From contig JBAJFG010000077.1 of the NCBI GenBank assembly GCA_037903475.1, positions 186,001 to 250,000 on the forward strand: 64,000 nt of DNA. Reading direction: 5' to 3'. Shown here one piece after another: positions 12,833 through 24,500 of the stretch; the stretch's first letter is position 1, and every line of letters starts with the position of its first letter. Under the pieces are notes generated by a model. The model did not search any database, had not been told where the DNA came from, and saw only the letters and a list, made by a program, of their open reading frames with translations. Position numbers and translations under genes: made by a program. This DNA is from Ancylostoma caninum. Its lineage: Eukaryota > Nematoda > Chromadorea > Rhabditida > Ancylostomatidae.

Positions 12833-13128
12833 TGGGGGTCGACTGCAGGTAGAAAAGGGGTCCACCCCCAGTTGTACCTGGGGGTGGACCCCAAATCGTG
12901 GGGCACCTACCCCCCACATATGGCCGACGCCCCCCTACGTGCCCCCAGCAGGCGTCCCCCCACGTGCCCCCACAGACGTCCCGCCACGTGCCCCCGGCCG
13001 ATGTCCCCCCACGTGCCCCCACAGACGTCCCCCCACGTGCCCCCACAGACGTCCCCCCACGTACCCCCACAGACGTCCCTCCACGTGCCCCCGGCCGACG
13101 TCCTCCCACGTGCCCTCAATGCTACCCC
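12833..13128 (+). repeat. GC-rich hairpin plus 24-bp minisatellite element, copy 1
   Basis: The element starts with GGGGTCGACTGCAGGTAGAAAA. A perfect 15-bp hairpin follows at 12,857-12,892 (GGGGTCCACCCCCAG, a 6-nt loop, then its complement). From about 12,925 there are tandem 24-bp units in which CACGTG and GACGTC alternate in a C-rich background. The period is a multiple of three, so both strands are open in several frames; those ORFs (PRAPTDVP-type repeats) are not credible genes. Copies lie at 15,436-15,605 and, inverted, at 16,290-16,665. Confidence 0.8.
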
Positions 13129-13135
13129 CGACGTA

Positions 13136-13900
13136 CAGAACCACAACATTCAAGCTGGAATTGATCCGCTGCTTCAGAAAAAAATCGCTTTCGTTCCACT
13201 TTTGATAAGATCGTCGTTTATTAATTGCATCAACAACATACAACTAATCGAAAATCGAGTATGCAAGAAAATGAACATGGTACACAACAAAGACAACATT
13301 AAAGTGACGAAAAAGGCAACAGAAAATATACTTATAAAGCCGTGAAAGAAATCTAACTTGATGTGGACCAGGAACCGTCCACGGACGATTTCGGTATGGC
13401 ATCAGCAACGATTCGGTCCCTCGCTGAGAACAACGTCGTTGTAGGTGATCTTTTTCTTCTTCTGGAATTCAACTGTTTACAGCTCAGACTGATGAAATAA
13501 GATTCGCCTTCCACTCACTCCCTTCGGCAGTAGATCGTTGCTCTTTTCTCCATACTGTCGCACATCATTTCTAGAAAGCAACAACTTTTCAATAAACACT
13601 TATTGGAATAGTTGACCATTACACAAATACTCGCTAGTGTCCCCGCGGAGGACCTCAGGAGGACAGAAGCTGAGCACCCTCTGAACGCTCTTCATGGTCG
13701 CCGCCACAATAGCGTTCTGTCCTTCTGAATCTGGACGCAGATCCATGGCTCTGGGGAAAAATCATTATTCTCAGGACACATTTGTGCAAAATTATGATAT
13801 GGCAAACGCCACAGGCTGCATAGACAACTGCATTTGGTAGTAAAATGACGTATGCGAGAACAGAGATTCGATAATCAGGATAGCTTGTGAAGAAGGGTTG
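13136..13900. other. Spacer without recognisable gene
   Basis: AT-rich sequence between two repeat blocks. ORFs are short and show no splice-supported continuity or family motif. Confidence 0.45.
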
Positions 13901-13909
13901 TGTAATAGA

Positions 13910-14055
13910 AGTGTTATCGGGCGAACCGAGGGGAATTACTTGAACCCTCGGGCGACTCGGAGGTATGACACATGGCACCGGGAAAGCCGAGGGCAAGATA
14001 GGAACCCACCGGGTGAGCCGAGGGAATACTAAAAATTACAGGGCGACCCCAGGTT
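13910..14055. repeat. Short degenerate minisatellite, about 36-bp unit
   Basis: Units resembling CGGGCGAACCGAGGG recur about five times at roughly 30-36 bp spacing (near 13,917, 13,949, 13,977, 14,007 and 14,040), joined by variable AT-richer linkers. Confidence 0.55.
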
Positions 14056-14371
14056 CAGTCTTGTGGAATCTAAGGCATATAAAAACTGCATTAAGCTCCA
14101 CTCAGAGTTTTGCAGAGCGGGCGACGCAGAGTCATTCGGACTAAAGCACCGTCGTCGGGGTTCCGCCCGCTATGTGAAGAGTGTCCGGGCATCGGCCCGC
14201 TTTTCGCGGACATTGACCGCCGACAAATAATTCCAGGAAGCGGTTTGAACGTCTAAATATTCCGGCTCAATAAGGAAATGGCTTGGTCGGAATGGTTGGT
14301 TGGTGATAGTAGGGATGTGATAAAGGATGAAGGCAACACCGAGATGGAAGTGCTCAGCAGCATGGATGGCC

Positions 14372-14585
14372 GGGCAAAATGGAGTTGGGGGGGGCACTTG
14401 GTTATAAGTCGGTAATATGACCTGTCCTGCACGTTCAGACTTGTTGGCTGACACGTCCAGAACGCTCTGACTTGTTAGCTCTCTTAATGTACAGTATTTA
14501 CCTGAAATGCAAACAAGTCAGAACGTGTAAGAGAGGTCATATTATCGACTAATAGCAAGTGCCCCCCCCCAGCTCCATTTTACCC
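14372..14585. mobile_element. MITE, copy 1, 214 bp with 9-bp target duplication
   Basis: Terminal inverted repeats begin GGGCAAAATGGAG and end CTCCATTTTACCC, continuing inward through AATATGACCTGTCC and its counterpart. The element is flanked by a perfect 9-bp direct repeat TGGATGGCC (14,363-14,371 and 14,586-14,594). A 9-bp duplication suits Mutator-like (MULE) mobilisation. It carries no ORF. The insertion point lies at the start of a tRNA-like sequence. A second copy lies at 15,640-15,850. Confidence 0.85.
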
Positions 14586-14662
14586 TGGATGGCCTAGTGG
14601 GTAAAGCAGCGGACTCTGAGTCATTCATAAAGAATGGTCAGGTTGGTTCGAATCCTCTCAGT
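14586..14662 (+). other. tRNA-like sequence (SINE head or tRNA pseudogene)
   Basis: An A-box-like TGGCCTAGTGG is followed about 50 bp later by a perfect B-box GGTTCGAATCC (14,645-14,655). The acceptor and anticodon stems do not pair properly, so it is not a functional tRNA. It is most likely a tRNA-derived repeat and was the target of the neighbouring MITE. Confidence 0.5.
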
Positions 14663-15435
14663 AATAGAACAAAGCAAGCACTACGAAAACATGGATGGAC
14701 CTTGCAAAAAGCCATCTTTTTGTATTTCCGATGAGAATTTGCATACTTATGTTGCTTTTATACACAGGTGGATCACTTTGGATCCAAAATGGAGTCGAGT
14801 CCGGGGCTCTCCCGTCCGAGAATGTACGCAAGCAGCGACCTAACTGCCAGGGTTGTCGCGCAGTCGTCGTCCAGTTGATGGGAATTGGGGACAATGCTGC
14901 CGTATGCACTGGATTTGGGGCAGTAACGCCTGACGATCTGCGACTCAATGGCGACCTGAACGCGGACAGTACTCGGGCGGATAGGAATGCAAACCCCGTT
15001 TTCAGCGGCCCTACAGCAGCCTGAACGCGGCCACTTCTCGGGCCAAAACACCCAGACGCTCGCTTCGACCCTCGCCCCCTTCTCATTCCGAACGGGATTT
15101 GCTCCCAAATTGTTTGAGTAGTTATGAGACCCTATTATGAGAACTCGTGAACACTCGCCGCCCTCCAAGTTCCTCTTCGTTAAATGATGAAAGTGAAGGT
15201 GAGGAAAAATGAAGTTATTGATTAATTACATATACACGTGTTATCACGGTCTCGGCGGACAGCAGCACGTCTGGAGAATTCCGGCGGACAGCAGCACGTC
15301 GGGGGGTATGAGCAGCACGTTCTACTATAGCAGAACGTCGATACACGCTCCCCCCAGTTCAAAAAGTGGGCGGAGCGATGGGGGTTCGACCTGCTGTTGG
15401 ACGGCACAATTGTCTGAGTACATGTACTCAGGAAG
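14663..15435. other. Spacer with overlapping ORFs but no recognised gene
   Basis: Open frames of 109-142 codons overlap on both strands. None has a motif, splice support or start context that would favour it. The sequence is moderately GC-rich and probably repetitive. Confidence 0.4.
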
Positions 15436-15605
15436 TCATGGGGGTCGACTGCAGGTAGAAAAGGGGTCCACCCTCCCCCCAGTTATACCTGGGAATGAAC
15501 CGCAATTGTGGGGCACCTACCCCGACATATGGCAGACCTCCCCCACGTGCCCCAAGCAGACGTTAACCCCCCCCCCCCCCACATGCTCTCGCGGCTACCC
15601 CCGAC
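15436..15605 (+). repeat. GC-rich hairpin/minisatellite element, copy 2 (short)
   Basis: Shares the GGGGTCGACTGCAGGTAGAAAA lead and the GTGGGGCACCTACCCC segment with the copy at 12,833, but the hairpin right arm is eroded and only one or two of the 24-bp units remain before a C homopolymer. Confidence 0.7.
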
Positions 15606-15639
15606 GTCATGTATAATCTCAAAGAAAAGAACGCGCGAT

Positions 15640-15850
15640 GGGCAAAATGGAGTTGAAGAGGGCCACTTGGTTTTAATCGATAATATGACCTGTCCTACAC
15701 GTTATGACTTGCTAGCTGACACGTCCAGGACGCTCTGACTTGTTATCTCTCCTAACCTACAGTAGTTAACCATTGGGCGAGCAAGTCAGAACGTGTAGGA
15801 CAGGTCATATTACCGACTAAAACCAAGTGTCCCCCATCTCCATTTTACCC
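15640..15850. mobile_element. MITE, copy 2, 211 bp
   Basis: Same termini (GGGCAAAATGGAG and CTCCATTTTACCC) and internal order as the copy at 14,372-14,585. The target duplication is eroded. The flanks (AAAAGAACGCGCGA on the left, GACCGCCGCCAGGCCGTAAGC on the right) match a sequence that is continuous near 49,535 and 55,185, so this copy inserted into another dispersed repeat. Confidence 0.8.
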
Positions 15851-16250
15851 GGCGTGACCGCCGCCAGGCCGTAAGCGCCTACACCTGGGCTTGGCCAGCG
15901 ATTGCGACTAGTCCTGTGCTTAATTAAGGGCAATTTATAGTAGGTGCACGCGTTTGACGCTCATGTAGGATGAAGAATGCATCGTGAGGGGAAATGGGAC
16001 GTCACCGGGCTACTGTGATTGGCGCATTGATTAAATTTGTTAATAACGGCGGCTTGGTAACGCCTCATTTTCCCTCACGATGGTACACCCCCCCCCCCCG
16101 CCCCATTCTACGATTCGGATTTTACGGAGTGCAGCTGACATGCGGCTTCAATGCTGCGTCTAACCCTCGCCAGCGATGCTACTGCCTCTATCCTTCATAA
16201 TATAGACGTACGCTAGTCTAAGGCACGCACCTAGCATAATTTGTTCTTAT
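15851..16250. repeat. Dispersed repeat B with inverted ends, interrupted copy
   Basis: Begins with the GACCGCCGCCAGGCCGTAAGC block and contains GCAATTTATAGTAGGTGCACGC near 15,930 and its inverted counterpart near 16,222-16,250. The same blocks occur at 49,426-49,620 and 55,088-55,313. A C homopolymer lies at 16,088-16,100. Confidence 0.55.
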
Positions 16251-16289
16251 ATGTCTGGTCAAGATGAGAGGAGGATACTCAGAGCTGCT

Positions 16290-16665
16290 TCCAACGTCGG
16301 GGGTAGCATTGGGGGCAGTCGGGGGACGTCTGCTGGGGGCACGTGGGGGGACGTCGGCCAGGGGCACGTGGGGGGACGTCTGCGCACGTGAGGGGACGTC
16401 TGCTGGCGGCACGTGGGGGGACGTCGGCCGGGGGCACGTGGGGGGACATCGGCCGGCACGTGGGGGACGTCGGCCGGGGGCACGTGGTGGGACGTCGCCC
16501 GGCACGTGGGGGGACATCTGCTGTGGGCACGTGGGGGACGTCTGCCGGGGCACGTGGGGGGACGTCGGAAATATGTGGGGGGTTGGTGCCCCTCGATTTG
16601 GGGGTCCACTCCCAGATACAACTGGGGGTGGACCCCTTTTCTACCTGCAGTCGACCCCCACGAAT
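16290..16665 (-). repeat. GC-rich hairpin/minisatellite element, copy 3 (inverted)
   Basis: Reverse-complement arrangement of the 12,833 element: about ten 24-bp units with alternating CACGTG and GACGTC (16,311-16,567), then the hairpin at 16,601-16,636 (one mismatch between arms), then CTACCTGCAGTCGACCCC. ORFs of 100-138 codons on both strands are by-products. Confidence 0.8.
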
Positions 16666-16969
16666 GTCTGAGATGGCATACTCATACTTTATCACATATC
16701 TTAGCTAGTTATAACATTTGAGAGCATGGGGTTCCAGTAATGCCTAACGAGCATATCTAGTTCAGCATTTTAATAAAGAGCTTCCAAGAACTTATTCTTG
16801 GCCGGCCCTGAGTACCTTGACCTTGCGCCCCACCCGTCGAGTGCATCATGAATTTCATTTCCTCTATTTATCATGAGTTATAATAAAGGGCTTAGTCTGT
16901 CACGTGCGTGTGTGTATGTGAAACGAAATTCGAGAGCGTGGCCTAGACCGAAGGAAACGCTCTACAACA

Positions 16970-17175
16970 GGTTCACTGTTGCTGTAGGAGTGCGCCGGCG
17001 TCGAAAAGTGGGGAAACGCCTGGAGTCGGGTCCAACGGTGTGATAAGGGTGCGTCGGCATCCAAAAGTGGGGAAGCGCCTCGAGACGGGTCCAACTGTGT
17101 GATAAGGGTGCGCCGGCGTCGAAAAGTGGGGAAACGCCTGGAGTCGGGTCCAACGGTGTAATAAGGATGCGCCGG
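16970..17175 (+). repeat. 59-bp minisatellite, short array (about 3 units)
   Basis: Units contain AAAAGTGGGGAAACGCCTGGA, then GGGTCCAACGGTGTGATAAGG, then GTGCGCCGGCGTC. The same unit forms a longer array at 63,236-63,815. The downstream flank (17,177-17,270, CACCTAGATGTACATTGTTTC onward) is also shared with 63,907-64,000, so array and flank belong to one dispersed element. Confidence 0.85.
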
Positions 17176-17176
17176 C

Positions 17177-17270
17177 ATATCACCTAGATGTACATTGTTT
17201 CCTTTCGTATCCGTGTTCTCTTCCCATTCCGTTTGTGTCTGAATGAACCACTCCTTCCCTTCCGTTTATA
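17177..17270 (+). repeat. Flank of the 59-bp minisatellite, shared with the window end
   Basis: About 94 bp nearly identical to 63,907-64,000, including CCTTTCGTATCCGTGTTCT and the terminal CCGTTTATATAC. The repeat evidently continues past the end of the window. Confidence 0.85.
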
Positions 17271-18537
17271 TACACCGGTCGACCCTTATCACTTGAATTA
17301 CCACAACCACCAGTTGAGCCTTAAAGGCAGTGTCTCAGCTCATGGGCCACATTCGGAATTCCCATCTCAGTCGGACATACATGAGCCGGTGAGCACAAAA
17401 ATGCACTTTAAGTTTCGTGGAAACGTCGAAAACCCCATAAGTTACGGGTTTCTTTGGCCGAGAATTTCGAAACTCTCGGCCAGGGGACGAGAGGGTTCAT
17501 TCTGCAGCAAGAGCTTGCTGAGGGTGCGGCATGGTTTTTCAACACGAAAAGGTTTGTTGGTTTGATATAGCTGCTGCTGAGAAGTTCATTTTAATGTGCA
17601 ATCTCAGCTTCTCAGCTCCGCTTTTGTTAGCTCCTAGCAATGAAACTCGTCCACTCCTGTATCCAATTTTGCCTTGAAGGTAGAGGTTTTCGAGGGTGTT
17701 TCCTGACATCAAGCACATCATTAGAATCAGCGCCTCGAGCTGCACCTGAATTTGTGGATGTCTCGATACCCAAAATGAGGTGAGACACTGCCTTCAATCT
17801 TTTCAAGATAACATTTGCACTGAACTGGTTACACTCAATTCTTCACGACCACTAACTTCGCTCATATGGGAGAGCATAACTTCGTTGATATGGGGGAAAG
17901 CTACCACCTACGGGATCAAGGGCTTCTCAGGAGAGCGATAGAACTGCATGGAAGGATACAGATTCTATCAATCCATTTACACCTTTGTGTTTGCTTTCAA
18001 TGTGCAGTATGTGAGCGAATCGAGCATGAATAGAACGGGATAGAATATTGGAAGTCCGGCGTTAGCCGGACAGCCAGACTGGTTACCCTATATTGGTGTG
18101 ACATCTCATATTGCGTTAAAACGTAGATAAAATATGACAAAAGACCAAAGTAACACGTAATCTAGTAATTAAAGTTAGAAACTTGTAATTAAAACCAATT
18201 AATTCGCAATTATCTACGGTAACTCTATCTAAACCAAGTGACCGTAACCTTATTTAACAGAGCAAACTCTCTCGATTCCAAGCTAGAAGTGAAGGAGTTT
18301 GCCCTGCTGGTGGGAAGCCTGCCAAGGAGAGTAAGTGGTACTGGGCAGAAATCTTTTTTTAAATCGCTATTTCCCAGTATCGCATATGTTGGCTTGAAGA
18401 AGGTATCAAACCCTTTAAATAAGAAATTACTCAACATTGTTCAAGAATTTCACTGTATTCGAGGATATAATCTTTTTAACATGGTTTGAAAGGTTTGGAT
18501 GTGGAAGAACCGCTAAGAGCGTATTTCTAGAGATCTG
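17271..18537. other. Presumed 5' flank of the ENPP gene, no ORF called
   Basis: No coding frame is supported. A roughly 45-bp block (TCCGGCGTTAGCCGGACAGCCAGACTGG, near 18,053) recurs in diverged form near 20,075. Just upstream of the ENPP ATG there is a TTTCTAG acceptor, suggesting SL trans-splicing 7 nt before the start codon. Confidence 0.45.
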
Positions 18538-21500
18538 ATGTTACATTCATTGTTATTTCTACTGTTGATCTTTTCTTCGGTCTCGCCATTTTCTGATCAC
18601 CCAAAGCTCCTACTCATATCATTTGATGGATTCCGATACGATCTGCTGAATTCAACTATGGTATGATCGTTTTTGGAGAGTATTGCACAAAACAATAGTG
18701 GGCTCCTGTGTTTTTCAGGTCCCACATATCTACAACTGGTCTCTTGGTGGTGCTTTGTTTGTAAATGGAGTGCGCTCGCAATACGTGTCTTTCACTGCAA
18801 CAAACCACATGGCTATTGCCACGGGTGAGCTTCAATACAAGTAAATTTCGTAGTTAACTGAAACCATGTATTAGCGATTACAGGTCTTTACACAGAAAGC
18901 CATGGCATAGTCTCCAATAGGTTTTTTGATTACTCCGAAGGAAAATTGTAAGTTACAACTTCAAATATCTAAGGTGACAACCGTGCAGCAATTAAAATTG
19001 TTATTTTCAGATACGACTACTGGAATTATTCCCTCACCCCTGGTATTATTGAGGAGTCTCTGCACGAAAAGTGGTACACAGGTGAGCCAATTTGGCTCAC
19101 AAACGAGAGGTGTGCAGTTTCAACACAGAAAATATCGTTTTTAAGCTTGTAGAGGGGGTGGGGCAAAAGTTGTTTACGAACTCTGCTCAGTCATTTTTCC
19201 GCAAGCAACCTATGCGTCGTCCTGTTTTGTTGGTCAAGATCGGGTTTTGCAGCAAGCTTTACAGTACATCATAACACGTTTTTAAAAAATGCGGGTGGTG
19301 ACAATTTCTCCACCAAATCATCAAGATGAGCTTCATTGCTTGAATAACTCTTAATGCTCACATAGTTCTCCTTCTAATGATGCTTGCTGTTTTTCACGGG
19401 GAACTGGAAACGTGGGTGGGGAGGGGAATCACAACCACTCTATGCTTCTAGTGAGAGACAATTTTCTACTTACATTCAGTAGATGAACCAAAGTTGCCCT
19501 TTTTGTTCGTTTATCTCCATAAGAGCAACCTTCAGTTATTTTGTACCACATGGGGTCACCGAGTGAGCTAACAAAGAGGTGAAGTAGTTAACAGCTTTGA
19601 AGCTTTATGTTTTCGTCTTCTCAGCGACTGCTATGAGACTACTAGCAGTACTGAAGAGTATACTGACCACAACAGCAGACATTCGACACACTTTTTCCAC
19701 CACTGCTGATCCATGACTGACAGAAACATTGGTTTTTTTAGAGATAATTGTCCCAGCGTTCAAAAGCGGAGGAACGCCTGGAGGCAAAAACACGCGCAAA
19801 CAGGCAGAACGGCGTGAAAAGGGTGCGCTGCTGTTCAGGTCCATCCCCAAATTGCACTGACTCGGTCAATTTCCACAACTTACGCCCGCCAGTGCCAACC
19901 GAAATGCGTCACCACATATGGTTGGAAAGGAACTGCCCATAATGGGTCAGTGGCTCCATGATTCGCGTTAAAGCATACTTCTCTATGGGTAGTGTCTTCA
20001 CTCACCTGCATTAATCTCATCTATGAACAATGAAAATATGCGAGCGGAGCGAACATCAAGAAAAGTCTGGAATTCCGGCGTTAACCGAGCCGCCAGACTG
20101 GTTTCACTTTATTGCGATCCGGTCTGCGCCTACCCGTGCCGATAATAGTGACAAAGTACAGAGTTTCGTGCCCTAAGAAGTTCCGCTTATCGAGTCGGAC
20201 TCTGAAGCTATAGTGCTCATCCTTTTGAAGGCTGCGTCTAGATTTTCGCTATGTTTATGGAGGATACGTCCGGTAATGACTTTGCCGTCGAGGTATGCAG
20301 CGACGGCTGTGACACCAGTGATCATGGAGTCGTTGATTTGCTGGAAGATCCTTGGGGGCAGGCTTAGCTCCGAAGGTGAGACGCTGGGTGTTGTACGATG
20401 GTACGATTTTTACTGCATTTCTTGGAGGCTTGCTCCACTTCCACTTAAGCGTCGGCGAGGTCGACTAGTGAAGACAGTTGACCACCATTCAGCTATGTTA
20501 ACTTTTCTTCAGCAGTAGGCACCGGATGCTTGTGTGGCATCAGCACATCGCTGGGGTCAGCGGAAAAGTGGGTACAAATCCGACTTGAACTTTTGCTTTT
20601 ATTTGACGAGTAGAGGAGCTGACCAATGACGAAATGCGGACAATAAGCCTTTGTTCAGTAATCCGTCAATCGCGGCAATGACGACTGACCGCTGCAATCG
20701 CCATCTGAAAATAATATTGATCCTTGAGTTGTCGATAGTCTGACCTTTGAATACATCACTCCGGCTCAGAAAGATTGGTTAATTGAAGATTGATGTACCA
20801 GTGTTCGCGTCTTCTTGTAATTCGACGGTGCTGATCGAAAATCGTGAAGTAAAGGCTGTTTTGGGTTGTCTGATAATCTCCATCAGTGAACAATCGCCAT
20901 CTAAAGAGCAAGGCGTACTGTTCCGTTGATGGATTACCGATACGACACCGACTCTTCTTGGGAATCACACTGATATCTGCACCTGTGTTTAGTCGGTACT
21001 GAGTGGACCGTATATTAGTGTGCACCTTCTGCTAGGTGCGCGTCTTGCACGCTCATGACTACTTTCATAAAACGGAAGTTTCTTCCAAAGGCTCTATCTC
21101 TCATCTTGCTTGGCGGCGATTCCGATTTCCGGGATATATGCGAAGGTCGACGTCGTCTCCCATTCGAACGTGAGTAGTCTCCTGTGTTGAGCTGTTTTTA
21201 TCCTTTTTGCCCCCCCCCACCCCCCCGTGCGATTGCCGGAGCGATACAGACGATGGTACCACACTTGCTGATGAAGACGTCTAGGATCAGATGAAGGTCG
21301 CGTTCGTTAAAGCGATCGTTTCTGTGGAGTAATCGTATCGCCGAAACAGAGGAGTTCGTCAGGCCAAAAATGCAGACGAGATGCTGGAGAGCTTCGTAAT
21401 CGACATGAATCATGGAAACGTCTACAAACTTCTTCTTGACTATGTTGTCGAATTTTTAATGAGGCGCATACGATCCGGGAAGTGCTGTACATGTGATGCG

Positions 21501-24500
21501 CAGGGACTCAAATCGGCTGTGGGTTGATCGGCCGAACAACTTCGTCCTATGGACGAAAGTCCTGGCCGGGGAAGATAGACGTCGCTCGCGGAAGGACGTG
21601 TTCTGAGTACGTCTTGTACGCTGTTCGATCCAGTTCGTCCGCGATGATGTTGCGCTTGCGCTCATTGGTAGATCCGCGATCACCCATTATTAGGCCATCA
21701 CTTCGCTAAGCTTCGAAAGTACACCTTCGCCCTTGTCGTAGTTGAAGGGGGCAGCTCTCGCACAAGATCCCTTACGGATTACGACTGGCATAATAGAGCC
21801 TGTCGGAGCGGCCATCCATCTGTGGTCGACGAGAATAGCCATCGATCTGGTTAGGTGCCAGAGTTCCTACAATTTCAAGAGAAGGATTGAGCAGGCCATA
21901 CTGTGGCCTCCTCAGCTGGTGCAGCATTGGGCATGTAGAGTAGAACGGCTGATCGCCAGTTTTGTCTTTGGCCGTTGGTTTGGAATAGCAGCTTTACTAA
22001 GAACGAGGACATATGATAATGACCCTGATGAAAAACTGGATCCCTATATAAGGACAAGAACACAGACATGCGATACAGACACAGATGTGACAGATACGAG
22101 TTGCTCAAGAGCGCCCCGTAATTTGTTTACCTTAGCCGTGGTGGGAAGTGCGCTACGTTCTTACTGTCTGATTGGGAACACTTCGATTGCGTGGTATAGG
22201 AAGCAGGTTGGGGGCTGTAGCAACACTTCTACCCTCTGAACGTCCATTTTTCATCCCTATGACAATTGAAGAAATGAGCTCCAACTTCTATCAAGAGCGC
22301 GACTTCTGAAATCAGAAATTATTTGGTTGAACAGTGAAGAACAAAATATTTAGTATTGAAATAATCAAGTTAGCAAGCCAAGAAACTTAGGAATTTTTCT
22401 TTATTTACATTGTTCAAAGAGTTTTAGTAAACTTGTCTATCTCTTCTCCTTGTGTTCACAGGTAATATGCAATCCACTCGGTTAATAAGCGTTGAAGTCA
22501 ACAGGTGAAACTAGCCATGCTGAATATCGAGCAATCGTTTTATTAGAATTGTTGAGCATTTTAGAGCAGATCCGACGAGACACTCTGCATGTCTATACTG
22601 GCCGTTTGGTGAAGTAAAGTTCCCTGGAAATCCGTCAAGACCTTCCATGTACAGGTAACGTTGGTTCTTTCCTGCTGAAGAAGGTGGCGACCTGCGCTTG
22701 TCTTTTGTTTTGCAAAGATCAATTCATGGCTCCGTTGTATTCAGGGCCGTCTGCCTGCTTCAGAGCAAACATCTCAATAGGGAATGCAAACTAATAGTAA
22801 CATTTCTTCTTTAAAACTTATCCCTTCATTATACTAGACGAAGTATCGCAAATGCGTAAGACTACCGCAGAGCACCCGTAGGACTTGTTCAGGAGACTCG
22901 GTCTGTCACACAGCTCAAATCTAGATTTGATTCTCCGCAATTATTGGCTCCCTCCTCTGCATGCCCCTAAGTGGAAGTCTCTGAACAAACTCTATCAAGT
23001 CCACTACCGCTCGGAGATTTCGAACTGAGTCATCGACCGTTCACCTATATATAACATTAATCTATAACCAGAGGAAACAATGACCATGGTTAAGGCTCCC
23101 TAGACGCAAAATAACTTTATTGGAATTCTTCCGCAGCAGTGGATTCCTGCACATGGAGAAAATGGGGACTGGCTTTCTTGAACGTCCATGTACCTGGGTT
23201 CTCTTTACGAAGGATGTAAGGCCTCGGAACATTCCCGATAGTGACCCACACGACTGCTAGGGCTTATTCATAGGGAAGTTCGCAAGCAACAAATTCGCTT
23301 TTTAGACAATTTGAAATCACGGAGGTAAGGACAAATTAGCTTAGCGTAATCTGCGGGGCATCTCCATTTTTGTTCCATCGGTTAGAAAAATTAGGCTGAT
23401 AGCGCATATTTTCGAAAATTCGAGGTTCTTGCACACGCCAATGCTTTCCAGCTACCATGTACTACTACTCTATCCGTGTCCACAACTGTAAGGGCTAGTT
23501 AAGATACATACTAATGTTCTTGCCACAGTGTATTTCCAAGCGAAAAAAGCGTTAAAGGGAACGATCTTCACCGCCCAGGATCAGACGGGGGAGATTTCAG
23601 CACACTTTCTGCTGAAAATAATCGGTTCATCGATTGCGCCTTTTGTTCCCTGGTTACCGGGTGATCAGGCATCACTCGTAATCTGGCCGGGGAACAAAAG
23701 GCGCAGGTTCAGGCAACATCCGAAGTTTGAGTTGGGTCCGGCGCTGACCCACAATTTATTCATGCACATAAGGAAGTACTGATTCAGCCATAGACTCTTC
23801 AAGAACATGGCAACCGATGGTTTGATGTCTTTAATCTACACCATTATTTTCTGCAGTATACACAGGTTCTATTCCTGCAAGGATCTCGGGAACGATCTCG
23901 AGGGTAGGGCTGCCCCTTCTAAGGCATACTCAGAGTTATGAGAGGTATTTTCTGTATAAGGTGTTAAAATAGGCATAGTTATGGGTATGAAGTAAACTCA
24001 CATTCTTCACTCAATTTTCTTATGAATTGAACACGTTCGTTTTCAATATGGCGCTAAACTTACGCATACAGCAAAATCTATGATAGCGAAATTTCCATGA
24101 GTGCTGCCTTTGAGAAATGAGGGCTATCGCCCTTCTAATGCCTTGACGTTCTTGTCTGAGTTTGTAGGGGAGGTGAAACGTACTGAAGCCGCATTCTCCT
24201 CCCCAATTTTTTTTGTCTTTTCTGCTAAAATGGTGCGGAATACAGTACCTACCGTATACCTAATGTAACACCATGAAAATGAGGAGTTACTTCATGGAAA
24301 GTACAAGATGTTCGTGCTCAGCACCTCAAATAACTTCCTTAGAAATATCGAGGCAGAACTAGCCGTATAGTGCCAAGGAATCTTCCATTGTTCAACAGAG
24401 AACCGAGCCCTTCAGTGCACAGTTAAATCTTTTTGTCTTTTTTTTCTTCGAGAATTTGAATCTACCGATTCTTCACCCCACACCCATACCACTCTGCATT

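Noticed and set aside
12732..13345. Proline/arginine- or glycine-rich ORFs up to 157 codons
   Set aside because: By-products of a 24-bp repeat, open on both strands; no splice or start support.
14658..15168. Arg/Ser-rich ORFs on both strands
   Set aside because: Mutually overlapping, no motif, and surrounded by repeats.
16218..16721. Overlapping 100-138-codon ORFs
   Set aside because: Same 24-bp repeat in inverted orientation.
21742..22239. Plus-strand 165-codon ORF
   Set aside because: Partly antisense to the gypsy remnant; composition shows no recognisable domain.
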